Origin: Acanthosoma haemorrhoidale
Lineage: Eukaryota > Arthropoda > Insecta > Hemiptera > Acanthosomatidae
Length of the DNA stretch: 64,000 bases
NCBI GenBank assembly: GCA_930367205.1
Contig: OV884015.1
Coordinates: 2,728,001 to 2,792,000, forward strand
Direction of reading: 5' to 3'
Shown: piece after piece, positions 48,990-61,345 of the stretch
How the letters are laid out: each line of letters starts with the position of its first letter
Numbering within the stretch: the stretch's first letter is position 1
Position numbers and translations under genes: made by a program
Notes under the pieces: generated by a model
What the model saw: only the letters and a program-made list of their open reading frames with translations
Database searches by the model: none
Told to the model about the DNA's origin: nothing

Positions 48990-50592
48990 CAAACCCACAA
49001 AGTTTAATTTCATTGATGCTAGTAGTTTTTGAGGAAGGGTGATGTTAACATATTTACCTTCGCTTAGCGCGGTCATTTTGGCTGCTGCCAAAATTGGAAA
49101 GATGTAGAATTATTTTTATCGCTAATAACTCGGCAACCAGCCATAGTAGCATTATGTGGTTTTTTTTATTACGTACATCTATATATTGTCAACCATCCCA
49201 CAAAGTTTGATTGAATTGATGCTAGTAGTTTTTAAGATTGGGCGATGTGAACATATTCCACTTCGCTTAGCGCGGTCATTTCGGCTGCTGCCGTAATTAG
49301 AAAGATGTAGAATTTTTTTTATCGCTAATAACTAAGCAACCAGTTATGGTAGCATTATGTGTTTTTTTTTATTAGGTACATCTATATATTGTCAACAATC
49401 CCACAAAGTTTGATTCAATTGATGATGGTGGTTTTGGAGCTAGGCCGAGGTGAACATATTCACTTTTGCTAAGCTCGGTCGATTTGGCGTTTGAGGAAAT
49501 TGGATAGATGTAGAATTATTCTTAGTGCTAATAACTCTGCAACAAGTTATGGGATTATTATGTAGTTTCTTTGCTTACGTTCCTCTATATATTGTCAACA
49601 AACCCACAAAGTTTAATTTCATTGATGCTAGTAGTTTTTGAGGAAGGGTGATGTTAACATATTTACCTTCGCTTAGCGCGGTCATTTTGGCTGCTGCCAA
49701 AATTGGAAAGATGTAGAATTATTTTTATCGCTAATAACTCGGCAACCAGCCATAGTAGCATTATGTGGTTTTTTTTATTACGTACATCTATATATTGTCA
49801 ACCATCCCACAAAGTTTGATTGAATTGATGCTAGTAGTTTTTAAGATTGGGCGATGTGAACATATTCCACTTCGCTTAGCGCGGTCATTTCGGCTGCTGC
49901 CGTAATTAGAAAGATGTAGAATTTTTTTTATCGCTAATAACTAAGCAACCAGTTATGGTAGCATTATGTGTTTTTTTTTATTAGGTACATCTATATATTG
50001 TCAACAATCCCACAAAGTTTGATTCAATTGATGATGGTGGTTTTGGAGCTAGGCCGAGGTGAACATATTCACTTTTGCTAAGCTCGGTCGATTTGGCGTT
50101 TGAGGAAATTGGATAGATGTAGAATTATTCTTAGTGCTAATAACTCTGCAACAAGTTATGGGATTATTATGTAGTTTCTTTGCTTACGTTCCTCTATATA
50201 TTGTCAACAAACCCACAAAGTTTAAATTCATTGATGCTAGTAGTTTTTGAGGAAGGGCGATGTGAACATATTCCCCTTCGCTTAGCGCGGTCATTTCGGC
50301 TATTGCCGAAATTAGAAAGATGTAGAATTACCTTTATCGCTAATAACTCAGCAACCAGTTATGATAGCATTATGTGTTTTTTTTTTATTACGTACATCTA
50401 TATATTCTTACCAATCCCACAAAGTTTGATTAAATTGATGCTGGTAGTTTTTTAGGAAGGGCGATGTGAACATATTCACCTTCGCTTAGCGCGGTCATTT
50501 TGGCTGCTGCCGAAATTGGAAAGATGTAGAATTATTTTTATCGCTAATAACTCGGCAACCAGCTATAGTAGCATTATGAGGTTTTTTTTATT
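48990..50592 (+). repeat. Doubled f-g-h trimer leading into HOR-II
   Basis: Two f-g-h trimers, with f starts near 49002 and 49611 (offset 609), followed by f'' and k. They carry the same private variants (catatttacc, aactaagcaacc) as 43.5-44.45 kb. The second copy here is complete, whereas at 44.45 kb it jumps directly to monomer a, which gives the shorter version. Confidence 0.83.
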
Positions 50593-52625
50593 ACGTACAT
50601 CTATATATTGTCAACAATCCCACAAAGTTTGATTGAATTGATGCTAGTAGTTTTTGAGATTGGGCGATGTGAACATATTCCACTTTGCTTAGTTCGGTGG
50701 ATTCGGCTGTTGAAGAAACTTGAAAGATTTAGAATGATGCATTATCGCTAATAACTCGGCAACCAATTATGGTAGCATTATGTGGTTTTTTTTATTACGT
50801 ACATCTATATATTGTTTACAAACCCACAAAGTTTGATTCAATTGATGATATTGGTTTTGGAGCTAGGCCGATGTGAACATATTCACTTTTGCTAAGCTCG
50901 GTCGATTTGGCGTTTGAGGAAATTGGATAGATGTAGAATTATTCTTATCGCTAATAACTCTGCAACAAGTTAAGGGAGCATTTTGTGGATTCTTTGCTTA
51001 CGTTCCTCTATATATTGTCAACAAACCAACAAAGTTTGATCAAATTGATGATAGTGGTTTCGGAGGTAGACTGATTTGAAGATATTTCCCTTTGCTTAGC
51101 TCGGTGGATTCGGCTGTTGAAGAAACTTGAAAGATTTAGAATTATACATTATCGCTAATTTCTCTGGAACCAGTAAAGGCAGCATTTTGTGGTTTCTTTT
51201 ATTTTTTACATCTCTATATTATCAACAATCCCAAAAAGTAGGACATTAATGTTTCCAGCGGTTTCGGAGGTAGAGTGATTTGAAGATATTTCCATCCCCT
51301 AAGCTTCGGCAATGTGACAGATCAAGGAGCTGGATAGATGCAAAATTATGTTTATTGCTAATTACTGGGTAACCAGTAATGGTAGCATTATTTAGTTTTT
51401 TTTATTACGTACATCTATGTATTGTCAACAATCCCACAAAGTTTGATTGAATTGATGATAGTGGTTTTGGAGCTAGGGCAATGTGAACATATTCACTTTT
51501 GCTAAGCTCGGTCGATTTGGCGTTTGAGAAAATGTGATAGATGTAGAATTATTCTTAGTGCTAATAACTCTGCAACAAGTTATGGGATTATTATGTAGTT
51601 TCTTTGCTTACGTTCCTCTATATATTGTCAACAAACCCACAAAGTTTGATTGAATTGATGATAGTGGTTTTGGAGCTAGGGCAATGTGAACATATTCACC
51701 TTCGCTTAGCGCGGTCATTTTGGCTGCTGCCAAAATTGGAAAGATGTAGAATTATTTTTATCGCTAATAACTCGGCAACCAGCCATAGTAGCATTATGTG
51801 GTTTTTTTTATTACGTACATCTATATATTGTCAACCATCCCACAAAGTTTGATTGAATTGATGCTAGTAGTTTTTAAGATTGGGCGATGTGAACATATTC
51901 CACTTCGCTTAGCGCGGTCATTTCGGCTGCTGCCGTAATTAGAAAGATGTAGAATTTTTTTTATCGCTAATAACTCAGCAACCAGTTATGGTAGCATTAT
52001 GTGTTTTTTTTTATTAGGTACATCTATATATTGTCAACAATCCCACAAAGTTTGATTCAATTGATGATGGTGGTTTTGGAGCTAGGCCGAGGTGAACATA
52101 TTCACTTTTGCTAAGCTCGGTCGATTTGGCGTTTGAGGAAATTGGATAGATGTAGAATTATTCTTAGTGCTAATAACTCTGCAACAAGTTATGGGATTAT
52201 TATGTAGTTTCTTTGCTTACGTTCCTCTATATATTGTCAACAAACCCACAAAGTTTAAATTCATTGATGCTAGTAGTTTTTGAGGAAGGGCGATGTGAAC
52301 ATATTCCCCTTCGCTTAGCGCGGTCATTTCGGCTATTGCCGAAATTAGAAAGATGTAGAATTACCTTTATCGCTAATAACTCAGCAACCAGTTATGATAG
52401 CATTATGTGTTTTTTTTTTATTACGTACATCTATATATTCTTACCAATCCCACAAAGTTTGATTAAATTGATGCTGGTAGTTTTTTAGGAAGGGCGATGT
52501 GAACATATTCACCTTCGCTTAGCGCGGTCATTTTGGCTGCTGCCGAAATTGGAAAGATGTAGAATTATTTTTATCGCTAATAACTCGGCAACCAGCTATA
52601 GTAGCATTATGAGGTTTTTTTTATT
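50593..52625 (+). repeat. HOR-II copy 2 (10-mer, 2033 bp)
   Basis: First of two complete tandem units. Approximate monomer starts are: a 50593, b 50797, c 51000, d 51204, e 51407, e/f chimera 51610, g 51813, h 52016, f'' 52219, k 52423. Diagnostic private variants are aaaccaacaaag in c and tacatctctat in d (others tacatctatatat). The next copy begins at 52626. Confidence 0.95.
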
Positions 52626-54658
52626 ACGTACATCTATATATTGTCAACAATCCCACAAAGTTTGATTGAATTGATGCTAGTAGTTTTTGAGATTGGGCGA
52701 TGTGAACATATTCCACTTTGCTTAGTTCGGTGGATTCGGCTGTTGAAGAAACTTGAAAGATTTAGAATGATGCATTATCGCTAATAACTCGGCAACCAAT
52801 TATGGTAGCATTATGTGGTTTTTTTTATTACGTACATCTATATATTGTTTACAAACCCACAAAGTTTGATTCAATTGATGATATTGGTTTTGGAGCTAGG
52901 CCGATGTGAACATATTCACTTTTGCTAAGCTCGGTCGATTTGGCGTTTGAGGAAATTGGATAGATGTAGAATTATTCTTATCGCTAATAACTCTGCAACA
53001 AGTTAAGGGAGCATTTTGTGGATTCTTTGCTTACGTTCCTCTATATATTGTCAACAAACCAACAAAGTTTGATCAAATTGATGATAGTGGTTTCGGAGGT
53101 AGACTGATTTGAAGATATTTCCCTTTGCTTAGCTCGGTGGATTCGGCTGTTGAAGAAACTTGAAAGATTTAGAATTATACATTATCGCTAATTTCTCTGG
53201 AACCAGTAAAGGCAGCATTTTGTGGTTTCTTTTATTTTTTACATCTCTATATTATCAACAATCCCAAAAAGTAGGACATTAATGTTTCCAGCGGTTTCGG
53301 AGGTAGAGTGATTTGAAGATATTTCCATCCCCTAAGCTTCAGCAATGTGACAGATCAAGGAGCTGGATAGATGCAAAATTATGTTTATTGCTAATTACTG
53401 GGTAACCAGTAATGGTAGCATTATTTAGTTTTTTTTATTACGTACATCTATGTATTGTCAACAATCCCACAAAGTTTGATTGAATTGATGATAGTGGTTT
53501 TGGAGCTAGGGCAATGTGAACATATTCACTTTTGCTAAGCTCGGTCGATTTGGCGTTTGAGAAAATGTGATAGATGTAGAATTATTCTTAGTGCTAATAA
53601 CTCTGCAACAAGTTATGGGATTATTATGTAGTTTCTTTGCTTACGTTCCTCTATATATTGTCAACAAACCCACAAAGTTTGATTGAATTGATGATAGTGG
53701 TTTTGGAGCTAGGGCAATGTGAACATATTCACCTTCGCTTAGCGCGGTCATTTTGGCTGCTGCCAAAATTGGAAAGATGTAGAATTATTTTTATCGCTAA
53801 TAACTCGGCAACCAGCCATAGTAGCATTATGTGGTTTTTTTTATTACGTACATCTATATATTGTCAACCATCCCACAAAGTTTGATTGAATTGATGCTAG
53901 TAGTTTTTAAGATTGGGCGATGTGAACATATTCCACTTCGCTTAGCGCGGTCATTTCGGCTGCTGCCGTAATTAGAAAGATGTAGAATTTTTTTTATCGC
54001 TAATAACTCAGCAACCAGTTATGGTAGCATTATGTGTTTTTTTTTATTAGGTACATCTATACATTGTCAACAATCCCACAAAGTTTGATTCAATTGATGA
54101 TGGTGGTTTTGGAGCTAGGCCGAGGTGAACATATTCACTTTTGCTAAGCTCGGTCGATTTGGCGTTTGAGGAAATTGGATAGATGTAGAATTATTCTTAG
54201 TGCTAATAACTCTGCAACAAGTTATGGGATTATTATGTAGTTTCTTTGCTTACGTTCCTCTATATATTGTCAACAAACCCACAAAGTTTAAATTCATTGA
54301 TGCTAGTAGTTTTTGAGGAAGGGCGATGTGAACATATTCCCCTTCGCTTAGCGCGGTCATTTCGGCTATTGCCGAAATTAGAAAGATGTAGAATTACCTT
54401 TATCGCTAATAACTCAGCAACCAGTTATGATAGCATTATGTGTTTTTTTTTTATTACGTACATCTATATATTCTTACCAATCCCACAAAGTTTGATTAAA
54501 TTGATGCTGGTAGTTTTTTAGGAAGGGCGATGTGAACATATTCACCTTCGCTTAGCGCGGTCATTTTGGCTGCTGCCGAAATTGGAAAGATGTAGAATTA
54601 TTTTTATCGCTAATAACTCGGCAACCAGCTATAGTAGCATTATGAGGTTTTTTTTATT
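52626..54658 (+). repeat. HOR-II copy 3 (10-mer, 2033 bp)
   Basis: Second complete tandem unit, exactly 2033 bp after copy 2 at several anchors. Private single-base changes include aagcttcagcaatg near 53336 (others aagcttcgg) and tctatacattg near 54057 (others tctatatattg). The near identity of copies 2 and 3 shows a very young tandem duplication. Confidence 0.95.
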
Positions 54659-57600
54659 ACGTACATCTATATATTGTCAACAATCCCACAAAGTTTGATT
54701 GAATTGATGCTAGTAGTTTTTGAGATTGGGCGATGTGAACATATTCCACTTTGCTTAGTTCGGTGGATTCGGCTGTTGAAGAAACTTGAAAGATTTAGAA
54801 TGATGCATTATCGCAAATAACTCGGCAACCAATTATGGTAGCATTATGTGGTTTTTTTTATTACGTACATCTATATATTGTTTACAAACCCACAAAGTTT
54901 GATTCAATTGATGATATTGGTTTTGGAGCTAGGCCGATGTGAACATATTCACTTTTGCTAAGCTCGGTCGATTTGGCGTTTGAGGAAATTGGATAGATGT
55001 AGAATTATTCTTATCGCTAATAACTCTGCAACAAGTTAAGGGAGCATTTTGTGGATTCTTTGCTTACGTTCCTCTATATATTGTCAACAAACCCACAAAG
55101 TTTGATCAAATTGATGATAGTGGTTTCGGAGGTAGACTGATTTGAAGATATTTCCCTTTGCTTAGCTCGGTGGATTCGGCTGTTGAAGAAACTTGAAAGA
55201 TTTAGAATTATACATAATCGCTAATTTCTCTGGAACCAGTAAAGGCAGCATTTTGTGGTTTCTTTTATTTTTTACATCTATATATTATCAACAATCCCAC
55301 AATGTTTGACATAAATGTTTCAAGCGGTTTCGGAGGTAGAGTAATTTGAAGATATTTCCATCCCCTAAGCTTCGGCAATGTGACAGATCAAGGAGCTGGA
55401 TAGATGTAAAATTATGTTTATTGCTAATTCCTGGGCAACCAGTTATGGTAGCATTATTTAGTTTTTTTTATTACGTACAACTATATATTGTCAACAATCT
55501 CACAAAAATTGATTGAATTGATGCTAGTAGTTTTTGAGATTGGGCGATGTGAACATATTCCACTTTGCTTAGTTCGGTGGATTCGGCTGTTGAAGAAACT
55601 TGAAAGATTTAGAATTATGCATTATCGCTAATAACTCTGCAACAAGTTATGGGATTATTATGTAGTTTCTTTGCTTACGTTCCTCTATATATTGTTTACA
55701 AACCCACAAAGTTTGATTCAATTGATGATAGTGGTTTTGGAGCTAGGGCAATGTGAACATATTCACTTTTGCTAAGCTCGGTCGATTTGGCGTTTGAGGA
55801 AATTGGATGGATGTAGAATTATTCTTAGTGCTAATAACTCTGCAACAAGTTATGGGATTATTATGTAGTTTCTTTGCTTACGTTCCTCTATATATTGTCA
55901 ACAAACCCACAAAGTTTAATTTCATTGATGCTTGTAGTTTTTGAGGAAGGGTGATGTTAACATATTCACCTTCGCTTAGCGCGGTCATTTTGGCTGCTGC
56001 CAAAATTGGAAAGATGTAGAATTATTTTTATCGCTAATAACTCGGCAACCAGCCATAGTAGCATTATGTGGTTTTTTTTATTACGTACATCTATATATTC
56101 TTACCAATCCCACAAAGTTTGATTAAATTGATGCTGGTAGTTTTTAAGATTGGGCGATGTGAACATATTCACCTTCGCTTAGCGCGGTCATTTTGGCTGC
56201 TGCCGAAATTGGAAAGATGTAGAATTATTTTTATCGCTAATAACTCGGCAACCAGCTATAGTAGCATTATGAGGTTTTTTTTATTACGTACATCTATATA
56301 TTGTCAACAATCCCACAAAGTTTGATTGAATTGATGCTAGTAGTTTTTGAGATTGGGCGATGTGAACATATTCCACTTTGCTTAGTTCGGTGGATTCGGC
56401 TGTTGAAGAAACTTGAAAGATTTAGAATGATGCATTATCGCTAATAACTCGGCAACCAATTATGGTAGCATTATGTGGTTTTTTTTATTACGTACATCTA
56501 TATATTGTTTACAAACCCACAAAGTTTGATTCAATTGATGATATTGGTTTTGGAGCTAGGCCGATGTGAACATATTCACTTTTGCTAAGCTCGGTCGATT
56601 TGGCGTTTGAGGAAATTGGATAGATGTAGAATTATTCTTATCGCTAATAACTCTGCAACAAGTTAAGGGAGCATTTTGTGGATTCTTTGCTTACGTTCCT
56701 CTATATATTGTCAACAAACCCACAAAGTTTGATCAAATTGATGATAGTGGTTTCGGAGGTAGACTGATTTGAAGATATTTCCCTTTTCTTAGCTCGGTGG
56801 ATTCGGCTGTTGAAGAAACTTGAAAGATTTAGAATTATACATTATCGCTAATTTCTCTGGAACCAGTAAAGGCAGCATTTTGTGGTTTCTTTTATTTTTT
56901 ACATCTCTATATTATCAACAATCCCAAAAAGTAGGACATTAATGTTTCCAGCGGTTTCGGAGGTAGAGTGATTTGAAGATATTTCCATCCCCTAAGCTTC
57001 GGCAATGTGACAGATCAAGGAGCTGGATAGATGCAAAATTATGTTTATTGCTAATTACTGGGTAACCAGTAATGGTAGCATTATTTAGTTTTTTTTATTA
57101 CGATGATAGTGGTTTTGGAGCTAGGGCAATGTGAACATATTCACTTTTGCTAAGCTCGGTCGATTTGGCGTTTGAGAAAATGTGATAGATGTAGAATTAT
57201 TCTTAGTGCTAATAACTCTGCAACAAGTTATGGGATTATTATGTAGTTTCTTTGCTTACGTTCCTCTATATATTGTCAACAAACCCACAAAGTTTGATCA
57301 AATTGATGATAGTGGTTTCGGAGGTAGGGCGATGTGAACATATTCGACTTTGCTTAGCTCGGTGGATTTGGATGTCGAAGAAACTTGAAAGATTTAGAAT
57401 TATACATTATAGCTAATTTCTCTGGAACCAGTAAAGGCAGCATTTTGTGGTTTCTTTTATTTTTTACATCTATATATTATCAACAATCCCACAATGTTTG
57501 ACATAAATGTTTCAAGCGGTTTCGGAGGTAGAGTAATTTGAAGATATTTCCATCCCCTAAGCTTCGGCAATGTGACAGATCAAGGAGCTGGATAGATGTA

Positions 57601-59460
57601 AAATTATGTTTATTGCTAATTCCTGGGCAACCAGTTATGGTAGCATTATTTAGTTTTTTTTATTACGTACATCTATATATTGTCAACAATCTCACAAAAA
57701 TTGATTGAATTGATGCTAGTAGTTTTTGAGATTGGGCGATGTGAACATATTCCACTTTGCTTAGTTCGGTGGATTCGGCTGTTGAAGAAACTTGAAAGAT
57801 TTAGAATTATGCATTATCGCTAATAACTCTGCAACAAGTTATGGGATTATTATGTAGTTTCTTTGCTTACGTTCGTCTATATATTGTTTACAAACCCACA
57901 AAGTTTGATTCAATTGATGATAGTGGTTTTGGAGCTAGGCCGATGTGAACATATTCACTTTTGCTAAGCTCGGTCGATTTGGCGTTTGAGCAAATTGGAT
58001 AGATGTAGAATTATTCTTATCGCTAATAACTCTGCAACAAGTTATGGGATTATTATGTAGTTTCTTTGCTTACGTTCCTCTATATATTGTCAACAAACCC
58101 ACAAAGTTTAAATTCATTGATGCTAGTAGTTTTTGAGGAAGGGCGATGTGAACATATTCCCCTTCGCTTAGCGCGGTCATTTCGGCTATTGCCGAAATTA
58201 GAAAGATGTAGAATTACCTTTATCGCTAATAACTCAGCAACCAGTTATGATAGCATTATGTGGTTTTTTTTATTACGTACATCTATATATTCTTACGAAT
58301 CCCACAAAGTTTGATCAAATTGATGATTGTGGTTTCGGAGGTAGACTGATTTGAATATATTTCCCTTTGCTTAGCTCGGTGGATTCGGCTGTTGAAGAAA
58401 CTTGAAAGATTTAGAATTATACATTATCGCTAATTTCTCTGGAACTAGTAAAGGCAGCATTTTGTGGTTTCTTTTATTTTTTACATCTATATATTATCAA
58501 CAATCCCACAATGTTTGACATAAATGTTTCAAGCGGTTTCGGAGGTAAAGTGATTTGAAGATATTTCCATCCCCTAAGCTTCGGCAATGTGACAGATCAA
58601 GGAGCTGGATAGATGTAAAATTATGTTTATTGCTAATTACTGGGCAACCAGTTATGGTAGCATTATTTAGTTTTTCTTAATACGTAGATCTATGTATTGT
58701 CAACAATCCCACAAAGTTTGATTGAATTGATGATAGTGGTTTTGGAGCTAGGGCAATGTGAACATATTCACTTTTGCTAAGCTCGGTCGATTTGGCGTTT
58801 GAGGAAATTGGATGGATGTAGAATTATTCTTAGTGCTAATAACTCTGCAACAAGTTATGGGATTATTATGTAGTTTCTTTGCTTACGTTCCTCTATATAT
58901 TGTCAACAAACCCACAAAGTTTAATTTCATTGATGCTTGTAGTTTTTGAGGAAGGGTGATGTTAACATATTCACCTTCGCTTAGCGCGGTCATTTTGGCT
59001 GCTGCCAAAATTGGAAAGATGTAGAATTATTTTTATCGCTAATAACTCGGCAACCAGCCATAGTAGCATTATGTGGTTTTTTTTATTACGTACATCTATA
59101 TATTGTCAACCATCCCACAAAGTTTGATTGAATTGATGCTAGTAGTTTTTAAGATTGGGCGATGTGAACATATTCCACTTCGCTTAGCGCGGTCATTTCG
59201 GCTGCTGCCGTAATTAGAAAGATGTAGAATTTTTTTTATCGCTAATAACTCAGCAACCAGTTATGGTAGCATTATGTGTTTTTTTTTATTAGGTACATCT
59301 ATATATTGTCAACAATCCCACAACGTTTGATTCAATTGATGATGGTGGTTTTGGAGCTAGGCCGAGGTGAACATATTCACTTTTGCTAAGCTCGGTCGAT
59401 TTGGCGTTTGAGGAAATTGGATAGATGTAGAATTATTTTTATCGCTAATAACTCGGCAAC
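54659..59460 (+). repeat. Mixed A segment between HOR-II blocks
   Basis: This starts as a further HOR-II copy (a b c), departs to d'', then passes through the caatctcac block twice (55495 and 57688), several e, f, g and k monomers, and the a-b-c-d tetramer near 56285-57100. About 54325-55730 recurs at 61600-63005 (offset 7275). A truncated e monomer lies at 57103. All material is satellite A in the same orientation. Confidence 0.82.
57103..57260 (+). repeat. Truncated type e monomer (45-bp deletion)
   Basis: After tttttattacg the sequence goes straight to atgatagtggttttgg. Other e monomers have 45 further bases between these two points, namely the tacatctatgtattg, cacaaagttt and gattgaattg blocks. 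The monomer is about 158 bp instead of 203. It shifts the register by 45 bp, one of the few family A spacings here that is not a whole number of monomers. Confidence 0.88.
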
Positions 59461-61345
59461 CAGTTATGATAGCATTATGTGTTTTTTTTTTATTACGTAC
59501 ATCTATATATTCTTACCAATCCCACAAAGTTTGATTAAATTGATGCTGGTAGTTTTTTAGGAAGGGCGATGTGAACATATTCACCTTCGCTTAGCGCGGT
59601 CATTTTGGCTGCTGCCGAAATTGGAAAGATGTAGAATTATTTTTATCGCTAATAACTCGGCAACCAGCTATAGTAGCATTATGAGGTTTTTTTTATTACG
59701 TACATCTATATATTGTCAACAATCCCACAAAGTTTGATTGAATTGATGCTAGTAGTTTTTGAGATTGGGCGATGTGAACATATTCCACTTTGCTTAGTTC
59801 GGTGGATTCGGCTGTTGAAGAAACTTGAAAGATTTAGAATGATGCATTATCGCTAATAACTCGGCAACCAATTATGGTAGCATTATGTGGTTTTTTTTAT
59901 TACGTACATCTATATATTGTTTACAAACCCACAAAGTTTGATTCAATTGATGATATTGGTTTTGGAGCTAGGCCGATGTGAACATATTCACTTTTGCTAA
60001 GCTCGGTCGATTTGGCGTTTGAGGAAATTGGATAGATGTAGAATTATTCTTATCGCTAATAACTCTGCAACAAGTTAAGGGAGCATTTTGTGGATTCTTT
60101 GCTTACGTTCCTCTATATATTGTCAACAAACCAACAAAGTTTGATCAAATTGATGATAGTGGTTTCGGAGGTAGACTGATTTGAAGATATTTCCCTTTGC
60201 TTAGCTCGGTGGATTCGGCTGTTGAAGAAACTTGAAAGATTTAGAATTATACATTATCGCTAATTTCTCTGGAACCAGTAAAGGCAGCATTTTGTGGTTT
60301 CTTTTATTTTTTACATCTCTATATTATCAACAATCCCAAAAAGTAGGACATTAATGTTTCTAGCGGTTTCGGAGGTAGAGTGATTTGAAGATATTTCCAT
60401 CCCCTAAGCTTCGGCAATGTGACAGATCAAGGAGCTGGATAGATGCAAAATTATGTTTATTGCTAATTACTGGGTAACCAGTAATGGTAGCATTATTTAG
60501 TTTTTTTTATTACGTACATCTATGTATTGTCAACAATCCCACAAAGTTTGATTGAATTGATGATAGTGGTTTTGGAGCTAGGGCAATGTGAACATATTCA
60601 CTTTTGCTAAGCTCGGTCGATTTGGCGTTTGAGAAAATGTGATAGATGTAGAATTATTCTTAGTGCTAATAACTCTGCAACAAGATATGGGATTATTATG
60701 TAGTTTCTTTGCTTACGTTCCTCTATATATTGTCAACAAACCCACAAAGTTTGATTGAATTGATGATAGTGGTTTTGGAGCTAGGGCAATGTGAACATAT
60801 TCACCTTCGCTTAGCGCGGTCATTTTGGCTGCTGCCAAAATTGGAAAGATGTAGAATTATTTTTATCGCTAATAACTCGGCAACCAGCCATAGTAGCATT
60901 ATGTGGTTTTTTTTATTACGTACATCTATATATTGTCAACCATCCCACAAAGTTTGATTGAATTGATGCTAGTAGTTTTTAAGATTGGGCGATGTGAACA
61001 TATTCCACTTCGCTTAGCGCGGTCATTTCGGCTGCTGCCGTAATTAGAAAGATGTAGAATTTTTTTTATCGCTAATAACTCAGCAACCAGTTATGGTAGC
61101 ATTATGTGTTTTTTTTTATTAGGTACATCTATATATTGTCAACAATCCCACAAAGTTTGATTCAATTGATGATGGTGGTTTTGGAGCTAGGCCGAGGTGA
61201 ACATATTCACTTTTGCTAAGCTCGGTCGATTTGGCGTTTGAGGAAATTGGATAGATGTAGAATTATTCTTAGTGCTAATAACTCTGCAACAAGTTATGGG
61301 ATTATTATGTAGTTTCTTTGCTTACGTTCCTCTATATATTGTCAA
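59461..61345 (+). repeat. HOR-II copy 4, partial
   Basis: Partial copy running k a b c d e (e/f chimera) g h, with a at 59698 (offset 9105 from 50593). It shares ccaacaaag and acatctctat with copies 1-3 and has the private variant gtttctagcgg near 60357. The left border is a chimera in which an h monomer (gatttggcgtttgagg) switches to an f''-like end (cagttatgatagc). The right border changes to an f monomer with tttaatttc instead of tttaaattc. Confidence 0.87.

Noticed and set aside
50180..50455. A 91-codon open frame beginning MLTFLYILST, repeated near-identically at many positions (e.g. 9918, 11342, 40422, 46114, 52213, 54246, 63149)
   Set aside because: It spans one and a third satellite A monomers and repeats only because the monomers repeat. 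Monomer length (203-204 bp) is not a multiple of three, so the frame is not kept from unit to unit. I saw no ribosome-entry or splice context, and neighbouring monomers interrupt it with stops. The protein resemblance between copies is DNA homogenisation, not selection on a product.
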